The position numbers were made by a program, and so were the translations under genes. A stretch of DNA of 64,000 nt from Candidatus Tiamatella sp. (GTDB lineage: Archaea; Thermoproteota; Thermoprotei_A; Sulfolobales; Acidilobaceae), in NCBI GenBank assembly GCA_015522645.1, contig WALV01000065.1, positions 16,075 through 80,074 of the forward strand, read 5' to 3'. How positions within the stretch are numbered: the stretch's first letter is position 1; each line of letters starts with the position of its first letter. Below, piece by piece: positions 18,481 to 26,607 of the stretch. The notes below the pieces were generated by a model, which worked only from the letters and a program-made list of their open reading frames with translations, ran no database searches and had not been told where the DNA came from.

Positions 18481-19188
18481 ATGGAGGAAGAATACTATGA
18501 TGAAGAAGAAATGTATAGTGAGAATAATGTTGTAGAGGAATCCATAGCGGAAATGAGTATTAGGGAACAATTATCGAATATAGCTATAAACTTCTCCGGC
18601 ATGGCATCCACTGCGGGTAAAATGGTTGAGATAGCTTTAAACGCTGACAATGATCCCCTTGCAGTTGAAAAACTCAGGAAAATATATGAACGAGAGATCT
18701 TGGGAATAAAAGAAAAAATCGACGGGGGAAGAGAGAGATTATTCAGGTACCTATCAAGAATGAGGGAGACGATATCGTACTTATCAGCCTACGCACAGGT
18801 GTCCATATTATACACAAAGACAGCGCAATACATTGAAGGGTTCACATATAGACTCTTCCTTTATACAAGCAAATACCAAAAAATAGATGATGATGTTAAA
18901 AAGGATTTGACGAAGCTTATGAATATTCTAAATGAAATGTCAAGCAGTCTCCTAAGGGTATTTAGGAGCATAGGAGTTAACAAAACCATTGTAAGAGAAG
19001 CTATATCAGACGTTAAAATAAAGGAAGAAGAAGCAGACTCGATCTATAGAACACTCTATGTCAAGGTAATAGAAAGATACTCGGGGAATGTAAAGAACCT
19101 GCTTCTCCTAGAGAACCTGGTGAACAGCCTGGAAAACTCGATTGACTTACTGAAAGACATAAGTGACTATAGTCTAATTCTCATCTAA
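18481..19188 (+). CDS. PhoU/DUF47-like helical protein
   Basis: About 235 residues with an acidic N-terminus (MEEEYYDEEEMYS) followed by two long helical repeats. The last third, EEEADSIYRTLYVKVIERYS and NLVNSLENSIDLLKDISDYS, follows the pattern of PhoU-like DUF47 proteins, whose conserved acidic residues bind metals. These proteins often accompany phosphate transporters, but no transporter is adjacent here. ATG 18481 with AGGTG 6 nt upstream is clearly preferred over GTG 18472, which lies within that Shine-Dalgarno. Assignment is by pattern, so moderate. Confidence 0.6.
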   Translation: MEEEYYDEEEMYSENNVVEESIAEMSIREQLSNIAINFSGMASTAGKMVEIALNADNDPLAVEKLRKIYEREILGIKEKIDGGRERLFRYLSRMRETISYLSAYAQVSILYTKTAQYIEGFTYRLFLYTSKYQKIDDDVKKDLTKLMNILNEMSSSLLRVFRSIGVNKTIVREAISDVKIKEEEADSIYRTLYVKVIERYSGNVKNLLLLENLVNSLENSIDLLKDISDYSLILI

Positions 19189-19259
19189 TCATTGTTTAGG
19201 CTCCGATATAAGCAACAGTTATACAAAGCATTCCTAGCGGTTAATTCATAGTCAAATAC

Positions 19260-19832
19260 ATGGCTACTAAATTAAAGGTGCACATAGTGTTATCGAATAA
19301 AATCATAGGCTACCTGCATGGAAACTCTGTTATAATAACTGACTTGGAAGCGTCAAGAAAACTATATTCCAAAGGATTCTATGGAAAGCCTCTAGGTATA
19401 GATAAACCAGGTAAAGGTGAATGGCAGGCACCATTAATCCTTTCCAAGATAGAAGCATTGTATCTCCTTGAGAAGGATGTGCTTGAAATATATTCCATCA
19501 AATATGACAGGCCTATAAAACCAGGAGAGCTAATTGAGCTAATGAGCCCCAGAGAGAGGCTCTTATACTTGGCTTTCAGTGACTTAAGAAACAGAGGTCT
19601 AATCGTTCGTTCGGGGCTGAAATTCGGTGCACCCTTTGCAGTCTATAGATATGGTCCAGGCATTGATCATGCTCCATACATAGTTGAGGTGAAAGAGGAT
19701 GAAGAAACATTTGACCCTATTGAAATAGTTAGAGCTGGTCGTTTAGGGCACAGTGTCAAGAAAACATATGTAATTTCAACAATATCCAGGGAAAATGTTT
19801 TTTACATAATATTTAAATGGTTTAAACCTTGA
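19260..19832 (+). CDS. endA: tRNA-splicing endonuclease, catalytic subunit
   Basis: A 190-residue protein that cuts tRNA (and rRNA) introns at bulge-helix-bulge motifs. The C-terminal nuclease domain carries the triad Tyr129 (FAVYRYGPG), His137 (DHAPYIV) and Lys168 (SVKKTYV); the N-terminal domain is the usual short alpha/beta cap. Crenarchaeal enzymes are typically heterotetramers needing a second, structural subunit, which is not seen in this window. Start ATG 19260. The next gene begins 95 nt downstream. Confidence 0.93.
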   Translation: MATKLKVHIVLSNKIIGYLHGNSVIITDLEASRKLYSKGFYGKPLGIDKPGKGEWQAPLILSKIEALYLLEKDVLEIYSIKYDRPIKPGELIELMSPRERLLYLAFSDLRNRGLIVRSGLKFGAPFAVYRYGPGIDHAPYIVEVKEDEETFDPIEIVRAGRLGHSVKKTYVISTISRENVFYIIFKWFKP

Positions 19833-19927
19833 AACTCTATAAGGAATGGTGAACGCGGCCAGTAATAGTATGGTTCTTCTTGGTGGTAAAACATTGTACC
19901 AACCTCCTATCAAGGTGGTGTTTCAAT

Positions 19928-20389
19928 ATGTCCTATAGGGATAATAGAAGGGAAAGGGGTTACGATAGAGACAGGAGAAGACAGGGTAAACCCCATTACG
20001 GGGACAGGTCCCGCGGTTCACATAGAGGCAGAGAGGAATATTCGAGGCAAGGGAAGCCTATGCCGAAACCGAATGGAGACATGTGCAGTCCTTTATGCCC
20101 GTATTTCAGGTGTAGTAAGAAGGCATTACTAATCACAACTGAGCACTATAGGGGGCAGCCGATTAAAGAAGCATACTGCAGGTGGATAGGGGATAAATGC
20201 ATAGGGGCACAGTGCCAATACGCATACTGTGCATTACAAAAGATGCTCCCAGACGGTAGATGTGGATGGGCGTTGGAGAGAAAGCAGAGATCTAGTAAGG
20301 AGTTTGATGAAGAATTGGAGGGAGAGGAATATAGCTTCAGGTCGAAGAGTCTTCTAAGCAAGCTTGGATTTAAGGAGGATGAGTTTTAG
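19928..20389 (+). CDS. RG-rich, cysteine-rich protein of unknown function
   Basis: The start at ATG 19928 (AAGGTGGTG upstream) gives a 153-residue protein. Residues 2-45 are a disordered Arg/Gly/Asp/Tyr-rich tail (RDNRRERGYDRDRRRQG), like RNA-binding RGG regions. Residues 53-112 hold eight Cys: C53-x3-C57-x4-C62, C84, C91-x4-C96-x4-C101 and C112, enough for two metal sites. The C-terminus is acidic. I do not recognise the family. Its position behind endA hints at RNA metabolism, which is inference. The final 20 bp overlap the convergent ubiX gene. Confidence 0.72.
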   Translation: MSYRDNRRERGYDRDRRRQGKPHYGDRSRGSHRGREEYSRQGKPMPKPNGDMCSPLCPYFRCSKKALLITTEHYRGQPIKEAYCRWIGDKCIGAQCQYAYCALQKMLPDGRCGWALERKQRSSKEFDEELEGEEYSFRSKSLLSKLGFKEDEF

Positions 20390-20948
20390 TCATCCAGTGA
20401 TCGTATAAATTGTTTGCAATACCGAGGACGTCAAAAATTTTTCCAGCAATAAAGTCTATCAAGTCGTCTATACTTCTTGGTTTACCGTAGAAACCGGGGG
20501 ACGCAGGAAGGACTATTACCCCTCTTCTCGCCAGTTTTACCATGTTCTCAAGTTCAGCTACACCCAGAGGAGTTTCCCTGGGAACCACTATAAGCCTCCT
20601 CCCTAAACGTAGAATCGATGCAGCTGCTCGTGTAACCAGGTTATCTTGGAGGCCAGTTGCTATTTTAGAGATGGTATTCATACTAGCGGGTACAATTACC
20701 ATGCAGCCGGGTACTCCACTGCTACTAGCGAATGGGGCTGTAAAGTCCTTCTCCTGGAATATTGGAATTTGAGAGGGAACCCGTAAATTCCTGCCGAGTT
20801 CTATTCTAGCTACATTTAAAGCGGAATCTGTTACAATAACACCTTTTACCGCTAAATCACTTTGAACAGCTATTTCAAGGAATCGCTCCGCGTAAACAAC
20901 CCCGCTTGCGCCTGTTACAGCTACTAAAATATCCTTGCATCCGGGCAC
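20370..20948 (-). CDS. ubiX: UbiX-family flavin prenyltransferase
   Basis: A 192-residue flavoprotein that prenylates FMN to make the cofactor of UbiD-type decarboxylases. It shows the N-terminal [17 protein letters not shown] loop, [13 protein letters not shown], the phosphate-binding VPRETPLG and the C-terminal [10 protein letters not shown] block. Archaeal UbiX works with UbiD homologues in the archaeal mevalonate pathway or aromatic-acid metabolism; no ubiD is visible here. Start GTG 20948 lies within the last codons of the macrodomain gene, giving a 25-bp overlap and probable coupling. Confidence 0.92.
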   Translation of the reverse strand: MPGCKDILVAVTGASGVVYAERFLEIAVQSDLAVKGVIVTDSALNVARIELGRNLRVPSQIPIFQEKDFTAPFASSSGVPGCMVIVPASMNTISKIATGLQDNLVTRAAASILRLGRRLIVVPRETPLGVAELENMVKLARRGVIVLPASPGFYGKPRSIDDLIDFIAGKIFDVLGIANNLYDHWMTKTHPP

Positions 20949-21475
20949 TTAGACTCACCCAAGACTTTCGAAACTCCAGCTAGCATCTCATTATAAGCAT
21001 TCCTGCCATAGGCTATGAATACTACAATTTCCGGATGATCTGTTTCAAGTAAAACCTTAGCCATAGCCTCTGATACCTCTATTATGCTTAGACCGCCTAC
21101 CCCAGCTCCCATAGCTGGAAAAGCTATGCTGCTAACCCCTAGCTGGACAGCTTCTTCCAAGGCCGCCTTTGTAGCTTTCATGGCGTTTTCCAAGGGTATC
21201 TTCATAGCGGGATACTCCATAGTTGGTGCGTGAATAACGTATTTTGCCTTAAGCTTCCCTGCACTAGTTACTACAGCTTCACCAACAGGTACCGGTCCTT
21301 TTTTAACAGCCTCCTCCTCGATCCCGACACCTCCTTTCCTTTTGATAGCTCCAGCTACGCCTCCCCCCATCCACAGCTGACTGTTTGCGGCGTTAACAAT
21401 GGCATCCACCTTCGCCTCTGTAATATCCCCCTCAGCAACAACAAGGACCCCACCCGGTATTCTGAAGCATTTCAA
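20924..21475 (-). CDS. Macrodomain protein (ADP-ribose/O-acetyl-ADP-ribose hydrolase family)
   Basis: A 183-residue stand-alone macrodomain. Key ADP-ribose-binding blocks are present: [20 protein letters not shown], the glycine loop [15 protein letters not shown], and the second loop [12 protein letters not shown]. Such proteins remove ADP-ribose or its derivatives from protein, RNA or tRNA-splicing by-products. TTG 21475 follows AGGTGA with exactly a 6-nt gap. ubiX overlaps its 3' end by 25 bp. Being close to endA makes a role with ADP-ribose 1'',2''-cyclic phosphate products conceivable, but this is inference. Confidence 0.9.
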   Translation of the reverse strand: MKCFRIPGGVLVVAEGDITEAKVDAIVNAANSQLWMGGGVAGAIKRKGGVGIEEEAVKKGPVPVGEAVVTSAGKLKAKYVIHAPTMEYPAMKIPLENAMKATKAALEEAVQLGVSSIAFPAMGAGVGGLSIIEVSEAMAKVLLETDHPEIVVFIAYGRNAYNEMLAGVSKVLGESKCPDARIF

Positions 21476-21544
21476 GAGAAATCACCTGGATGTAAATAAT
21501 TAAGCCTCCACCACCATAAATCTATACGTAACGTGCGGTTTTAT

Positions 21545-21757
21545 ATGGTGTTGAAGCCCTTGCCGAGGAAACGGATTACAGCTGAAGACAAAGTGTTGAG
21601 TGTTCTGGAGAAGGCTGATAGGCCTTTGAGAGTCACGGAGATATCAAAGCTTTCAGGGGTAAATTATAATACTGTAAGGGGAGTGCTATATAGGCTTATG
21701 AAAGAAGGATTAATAACCAGGTATCTTGGCGGTTACCTTCTCAAGAGGAGAAGATGA
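21545..21757 (+). CDS. Small winged-helix DNA-binding protein
   Basis: A ~70-residue protein that is essentially one winged-helix domain: VLSVLEKADRPLRVTEISKL, GVNYNTVRGVLYRLMKEG (recognition helix) and ITRYLGGYLL (wing). Basic residues dominate the tail (KRRR). ATG 21545 may be leaderless because a TATA-like CATAAATCTAT is centred about 26 nt upstream; GTG 21533 is in frame. Probably a transcription regulator or a small chromatin factor; its target is unknown. It is divergent from the macrodomain gene and 53 nt before the DHH gene. Confidence 0.7.
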   Translation: MVLKPLPRKRITAEDKVLSVLEKADRPLRVTEISKLSGVNYNTVRGVLYRLMKEGLITRYLGGYLLKRRR

Positions 21758-21810
21758 AGTTGTTACATTTGTGTTAAACTGGTAACATAGGTAAGTGAGG
21801 CGGCAATGCA

Positions 21811-22857
21811 TTGAGTGACTGTAAAGTCGTAGCTATCGGCGACTGGGATGCAGACGGGACGGTTGCAACTGCCCTAATTAAGTATTCCCAAAAAGTGCTT
21901 AAATCCTATCCCATTAACGGAGACTGTGATTTCCAGGCACTCCCCGCCGGTCCCCGTAGTATAGATAGCGTACTCGAGGAACTCGATTGTTCCACTCTTC
22001 TAATGATACTGGATATCCCGTATACTCCGACGGTTAAAAGTGCTATAGAGTCATTTAGGTCCCGTTGCAGCGAGTCGAGGATAATCTATATTGATCATCA
22101 TAGATCAACGATAGTGTCGACAGACGAGCTAGAGGATAAGTATAAGATAGAGGTAATCACAGGAGTGACTCCTACCAGTATTTTACTCTACAATATTCTT
22201 AGGAGTCTAGGGTTAACTCTAACACCGAGACTGAAGGAGTTCTCAAAAGCCATAGGTATACTAGAGCACAGTAGCCGATATTTGGAGGAGGGGGTTTCAC
22301 GGAGGATGGTGGACCTCGCCGCTAGTATATCAAAGGCTCTTAACGTAGAGCATGATCCTGAATTATGGCAAAGATTTGTTGACTGGTTAGCTTCACCGCT
22401 CCCCTTTGATGAATTTAAATTTAGGCCTAAAACATTTAAGACTGAGTCAAAAGTCGAAGTAAGAGATCTTTCTCAAATCATAGCTGACGAGAGAGACCGT
22501 GAGCTGAAGGAAGTTTCACGAGAACTAGCAATGACAGCTCAAAACTTGGGCTACATAAAATTCATAGATGCGAGAAAGAAATGGAGGAAGAGAGGTGCCA
22601 CTGCTCTTGCATCGAAGATATACGGCATTCTCCACAGTCCAGTAGCACTTCTGGTATCGACATCGGAGGGCCATAGCCTTCTAATCATACGGGCTGGGAG
22701 GGGTCTTGCTCAAAGAATAATAGATTACCTTGACGTGCAGGGGATTGTAGTTGACAAGGGGGGTCATGGGAATATAGCAATGGCGCGAATTAGAGATGAC
22801 GTTACACTAGATAAACTAAAGCTGCTTTTGAGAAGAGCAGTTGTAAGTGCTATGTAG
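21811..22857 (+). CDS. DHH-family phosphoesterase (RecJ/NrnA-like)
   Basis: A 348-residue protein with the DHH core: motif DWDADGTV (D11, D13, D15), a later MILDIPYTP and the signature YIDHHRST with D95-H96-H97. The C-terminal DHHA1 domain carries RAGRGLAQRIIDYLDVQG and GGHGNIAMARI. Family members are Mn-dependent exonucleases or oligonucleotide/cyclic-dinucleotide phosphodiesterases; archaeal versions include the GINS-associated nuclease and nanoRNases. Which one this is cannot be settled by eye. Start TTG 21811. Confidence 0.85.
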   Translation: MSDCKVVAIGDWDADGTVATALIKYSQKVLKSYPINGDCDFQALPAGPRSIDSVLEELDCSTLLMILDIPYTPTVKSAIESFRSRCSESRIIYIDHHRSTIVSTDELEDKYKIEVITGVTPTSILLYNILRSLGLTLTPRLKEFSKAIGILEHSSRYLEEGVSRRMVDLAASISKALNVEHDPELWQRFVDWLASPLPFDEFKFRPKTFKTESKVEVRDLSQIIADERDRELKEVSRELAMTAQNLGYIKFIDARKKWRKRGATALASKIYGILHSPVALLVSTSEGHSLLIIRAGRGLAQRIIDYLDVQGIVVDKGGHGNIAMARIRDDVTLDKLKLLLRRAVVSAM

Positions 22858-22963
22858 TTTTTAGACAACTGTCTGAGTGTGAATAGGCAAAGAATGTTAT
22901 TACTTAATCCCATGAATAATCAAATCAGGTATGCTTGCTACCCGTATCACGTGGTGAATAATT

Positions 22964-24145
22964 ATGCCGCAACCCTATATAATAGACATGATTAGAACTC
23001 CTGTAGGAAGATTCGGTAAAAGCTTAAGAAACGAGCACCCGGCAGAACTCGCTGCTTTTGCAGCGAAACAATTGGTGGAACGAACAGGTATCCCATCTAA
23101 GGAAATAGACTTTATAATAATGGGACACGCTATAAGAGCAGGTACGAGTATGGATACTGCTAGGCAGGTGGTACTGAGAGCCGGGTTTCCAGAGGAAATC
23201 GATGGAATGACTGTTGACATGGTATGCGCTAGCGGAATGGCTTCAATTGTAACTGCACATCAAATAATCAGAAACGGTGATGCCGACATAATCATAGCAG
23301 GAGGAGTAGAGTCGATGAGCTATGCTCCTATAATGCTTCCAAGTAGTGCCAGATGGGGTATTCGCCATCTCATAGGAAAGAAGGCGGAACTAGTTGACTC
23401 AATGGTTCATGATGGGCTATTTGATATACTAGAGAACCGTATAATGGGTGAAGAAGCTGACCTGGTAGCTAAGAAGCACAATGCAACTAGGGAGGAACTA
23501 GACTGGATAGCGTACGAGAGTTTCAGAAGGGCAGCTGAAGCCTGGGACAAGGGGTATATGAAAGACTATGTTGTTCCATACGAGAAGAACGGCCAGACCC
23601 TTCTAGATACCGATGAAGGTATAAGAAGAGATACCAGTATAGAGAAACTCGGGCGACTTCCACCAGCGTTTTTCCCTGACGGGCTACACACGGCAGGTAA
23701 TAGTAGCCAACTCAGTGACGGAGCAGCAGTTCTCCTATTGATGAGTGAGAGTAAGATGAAGGAACTCGGATACAAGTCCAAGGCCCGAATACTGGGCTAC
23801 ACGTATACGGCCCTCGAAACTTGGAGGTTCCCAGAGGCGCCTGTCTATGCTGTAAGGAAACTACTGGATAAACTAGGTATGGGTATGAATGATGTTGATT
23901 ACTGGGAAAACAATGAAGCATTCGCCGTATCTAGCTGGCTTGTACATCATCTTTTAGGCATTCAATATGAGAAATTGAATGTTCACGGTGGAGCGATAGC
24001 TATAGGGCATCCTCTCGGAATGAGCGGTGCTAGAATAACTATAGAACTAATTAATGTGCTAGAGAAGCATGGAGGGAAAAGGGGAGTCGCAAGCATATGC
24101 CACGGATTAGGAGGAGCTGCGGCACTAGCATTAGAATTAGTCTAG
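22964..24145 (+). CDS. Acetyl-CoA acetyltransferase (thiolase)
   Basis: A 393-residue thiolase. Nucleophile C88 lies in DMVCASGMAS, followed by GGVESMSYAPIML, the NEAFAVSS segment, the GGAIAIGHPLGMSGAR His block and second catalytic Cys C379 in SICHGLGGA. All catalytic residues are intact and length is normal. It could condense two acetyl-CoA for the mevalonate pathway (archaeal lipids) or work in fatty-acid-like degradation. Start ATG 22964 follows GTGGTG. Its stop abuts the stop of the convergent hotdog gene with no spacer. Confidence 0.94.
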   Translation: MPQPYIIDMIRTPVGRFGKSLRNEHPAELAAFAAKQLVERTGIPSKEIDFIIMGHAIRAGTSMDTARQVVLRAGFPEEIDGMTVDMVCASGMASIVTAHQIIRNGDADIIIAGGVESMSYAPIMLPSSARWGIRHLIGKKAELVDSMVHDGLFDILENRIMGEEADLVAKKHNATREELDWIAYESFRRAAEAWDKGYMKDYVVPYEKNGQTLLDTDEGIRRDTSIEKLGRLPPAFFPDGLHTAGNSSQLSDGAAVLLLMSESKMKELGYKSKARILGYTYTALETWRFPEAPVYAVRKLLDKLGMGMNDVDYWENNEAFAVSSWLVHHLLGIQYEKLNVHGGAIAIGHPLGMSGARITIELINVLEKHGGKRGVASICHGLGGAAALALELV

Positions 24146-25297
24146 TCAACCCTTATGCTTTCTAAGCCATTCAGCCATCCTTTGGTAATCACCGAATCTA
24201 TCAGTGAAGCTGGAAAGGAGCTTCATCCTTTGCCTTCTCCTAGCTTCCCCTTCAGCAACTAATTCTAGTTCCTCATCCGTTGACGGCTTGTACTGTGGTA
24301 CCGGCCTAGATCTCCCATCCGGCCCTACATGAACTAACGTGAAGTATGCAGTTGTTATATGTCTCTCTTCCCCCGTCATCTCGTTACGTGCAACCACCTT
24401 GATCGTTACTTCAATGCTTCTTTTACCAACGAATGTGAGAGCAGAGTAAAATTGTATGGTTTCTGAAACCCATATAGGGGAGTAGAAGCAGGTGTAATCT
24501 ACTGATGCCGTGACCACTGGATCATGCACATATCGAAGTCCAGTGATCCCGGCAAGCTCGTCCATTATGTACAGTAGTTTACTTGCATCTACTACATCTA
24601 GCATGACAGTATCTTCTGGATACGCGAATCTATAGCTTTCAAGGGCCATTCCCGGGACGAGGGGTCTAGGCTTGCCTATATTATGTACAACATCTTTTCT
24701 CTTTGTTCTACACCTGTTTCCTAGGCTTCTACGCCTCATAGCGTCTAGGAAAAGCATTTCCTCCACGCTATCAGAAGGCTTCACTATCGCCTGGACTTTC
24801 CTAGGCTTAAGGTTTCGGTCCACTGCAACCATAGTTAAATGCGCTAATGTCGTCACCCTTCGTTTACCAGTAGTAGGGTTTTCAGCCTCCATAAGAGTGG
24901 TTAACGAGAGGCTTGTTTCTCCAACTAGTTCAATCCAGCTGGTCACAACACTATTCTCCCCTATTCTTACCGGGGAAACGAAGAATACATGGTCTAAACT
25001 GGCTAATACAACTGGGCCTCTCGCCACTCTGGATGCGGCTAGGTTCGAGGTAGCTACGATCCATTCTAGTGCAACACCTCCGTGAAGCACGTTTATTGGG
25101 TTAGCATGCCTGGGGAGCACTGTGTATATTGCCTCAACTACCGTTTTAGATATGCTGCATATTCTTCCCTCTATTCTGGCGGTCAATCTTTTTCCCTTAC
25201 CTAGAATTATTGAATGGGGTAATCTATAAACAATAATAGTGTAAACCATATCTCTATAGAGGGGCGTTGAGGTGGAACCCCTGAACATCAGAGCCAT
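24146..25297 (-). CDS. Tandem hotdog-fold acyl-CoA thioesterase
   Basis: A 383-residue protein with two hotdog domains. The first is at about 50-170 (VEAIYTVLPRHANPINVLHGG with central helix ALEWIVATSNLAA), the second at about 215-345 (MLDVVDASKLLYIMDELAGI, TASVDYTCFYSPIWVSETIQ). The doubled arrangement resembles the cytosolic acyl-CoA hydrolase (BACH/YciA) group, which forms its active site between halves. The substrate chain length is unknown. The N-terminal ~45 residues precede the fold and the exact start is uncertain. It follows the translin gene by 21 nt and faces thiolase, so CoA-ester metabolism is a common theme. Confidence 0.82.
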   Translation of the reverse strand: MALMFRGSTSTPLYRDMVYTIIVYRLPHSIILGKGKRLTARIEGRICSISKTVVEAIYTVLPRHANPINVLHGGVALEWIVATSNLAASRVARGPVVLASLDHVFFVSPVRIGENSVVTSWIELVGETSLSLTTLMEAENPTTGKRRVTTLAHLTMVAVDRNLKPRKVQAIVKPSDSVEEMLFLDAMRRRSLGNRCRTKRKDVVHNIGKPRPLVPGMALESYRFAYPEDTVMLDVVDASKLLYIMDELAGITGLRYVHDPVVTASVDYTCFYSPIWVSETIQFYSALTFVGKRSIEVTIKVVARNEMTGEERHITTAYFTLVHVGPDGRSRPVPQYKPSTDEELELVAEGEARRRQRMKLLSSFTDRFGDYQRMAEWLRKHKG

Positions 25298-25318
25298 TAG
25301 CCTTGATGAGGCCTCGCA

Positions 25319-25948
25319 TCACTGAGCCCCTCTAAACTTCTCCATTAAACCGATGAGCTCGTATCGTGATTCAAGGTCTACTAGAAAAGCTTTCGTGTCA
25401 TCGACTAGTCTCCTATCAACATCAACCTTCCTTCTAAGACCGGGAATCAATGAGTCGGGATAATCCAAGCCTTTCAATTCAGTGTAAATGGTATACATCC
25501 AATTGAATAATTTTTCAGCGGAATCTATATTCTTCTTCCCCAAATAATCCAAAGCCATTCTCCTAAGCTCACCTATAGTATCTGCTAACCCCTGTAAATA
25601 TGGGACTATCGGCACATCGATGTCGGAGGGTGATGGAATATAGTTTCTTGAGACTATGCTATAGAAAATTTCAGCTTCCACGTACTCCGAGACCGCGTTG
25701 TTCACGAAACCACTATAATAAAGCTCGGGATGTGGTTGAGTCATTTCAAGCAATCTTCTACTAGTCTTCCTGCACTCATCTAAATGCTTCAACGCGTTGT
25801 CAAGGTCTCCCTCGTGTAGTTTAGTTATACACCATCCGCTTAGTCTGATTACGTCCCTACTGATTTTCAAGGCTTCATTTCTAACACTATCAAGAACATC
25901 TAACTTCTCCTTTATACTAGAGATTATTCCAGTTAAACTAGAGTCCAA
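25319..25948 (-). CDS. Translin-family nucleic-acid-binding protein
   Basis: A 209-residue, all-helical protein matching archaeal translins: EVIRLSGW-like early helix, LHEGDLDNALKHLDECRK, NNAVSEYVEAEIFYSIVS, and the strongly conserved PYLQGLADTIGELRRMALDY with DYPDSLIPGLRRKVDVDRRL. Translins form octameric rings that bind and in some cases cleave single-stranded RNA. Start TTG 25948 follows GAGGTG. It is the first gene of a likely pair with the hotdog thioesterase; the functional link is unclear. Confidence 0.88.
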   Translation of the reverse strand: MDSSLTGIISSIKEKLDVLDSVRNEALKISRDVIRLSGWCITKLHEGDLDNALKHLDECRKTSRRLLEMTQPHPELYYSGFVNNAVSEYVEAEIFYSIVSRNYIPSPSDIDVPIVPYLQGLADTIGELRRMALDYLGKKNIDSAEKLFNWMYTIYTELKGLDYPDSLIPGLRRKVDVDRRLVDDTKAFLVDLESRYELIGLMEKFRGAQ

Positions 25949-26042
25949 TCATCCCACACCTCAATCGGTTATTTATTCCTGCAGTCTCCAATAAAACCTA
26001 TTGAAAAGCAATGTTCACTATGGTAATGGGAGGTCGTATTCC

Positions 26043-26543
26043 TTGGACGATAATAAACTATTAGTAGTATATAAGAGAGCCAGAGACCTAGCCATAGCAG
26101 GCCTCCTTGAATTAGAGGAGGATTTAAATATACCTGAAGAAGAGGCTGGTCTCCGCGACTTCCTCGAAGTGCAAGCAGCCATGTCATTCGCAGTGACTTG
26201 GGGTTCATTGATACTCGTTTACTATGGCACGGAGATACCCGTGTATATAGCCAGACTCCCACCTATACATTACTTCTATGTGAACACTGGTTGTACTGAT
26301 ACATGTGACGTGAAAGTAAGGGATGAGAGTCTCCTGAAATTCTGGGCTTATTTAGCCCTTGGTAAGCTTGACAGAGCATTTAATGCCTTAGGATCTTCAT
26401 GCCTCAGCCTAGATAGACCTAGAGGAATCTGCTTGTCCTATGCGTTTCAGTCGAACTGCAAGAAGTCTATTAAAGCGAAACTTTCACCGTCCGGTGTTGC
26501 CGATGAATCGAAATTACCCCCCTATCTTAGGCGCTGCAGATGA
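26043..26543 (+). CDS. Hypothetical protein
   Basis: I do not recognise this 166-residue protein. It is helical and Leu-rich in the first half (ARDLAIAGLLELEEDLNIPE), has a moderately hydrophobic core with tyrosines (IYVARL-like strands, HYFYVNTG) and six Cys in the second half, ending in a basic PPYLRRCR. TTG 26043 has GGAGGT 8 nt upstream; the frame is open from 26001, within the promoter of the divergent translin gene. No signal peptide is visible. Confidence 0.6.
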   Translation: MDDNKLLVVYKRARDLAIAGLLELEEDLNIPEEEAGLRDFLEVQAAMSFAVTWGSLILVYYGTEIPVYIARLPPIHYFYVNTGCTDTCDVKVRDESLLKFWAYLALGKLDRAFNALGSSCLSLDRPRGICLSYAFQSNCKKSIKAKLSPSGVADESKLPPYLRRCR

Positions 26544-26595
26544 TTCTGTAAGAATTAATATGTAACTAATATGGACTAAATACTATGGAAGTTAC

Positions 26596-26601
26596 AGGTG
26601 A
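26596..26601 (+). promoter_or_regulatory. Strong Shine-Dalgarno sequence in front of an AUA codon
   Basis: AGGTGA is 6 nt before ATA 26608, the same spacing seen in this window at other confident starts (for example 12828, 18481 and 21475). No ATG, GTG or TTG lies in the frame between the upstream stop TGA 26599 and ATG 26659, which is 57 nt away. This site decides the proposed start of the TrmB-like gene. Confidence 0.55.
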
Positions 26602-26607
26602 CTAGTT

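Noticed and set aside
22863..22876. AGACA-AC-TGTCT hairpin after the DHH gene
   Set aside because: Five base pairs with a 2-nt loop is too small to form; no T-run follows.
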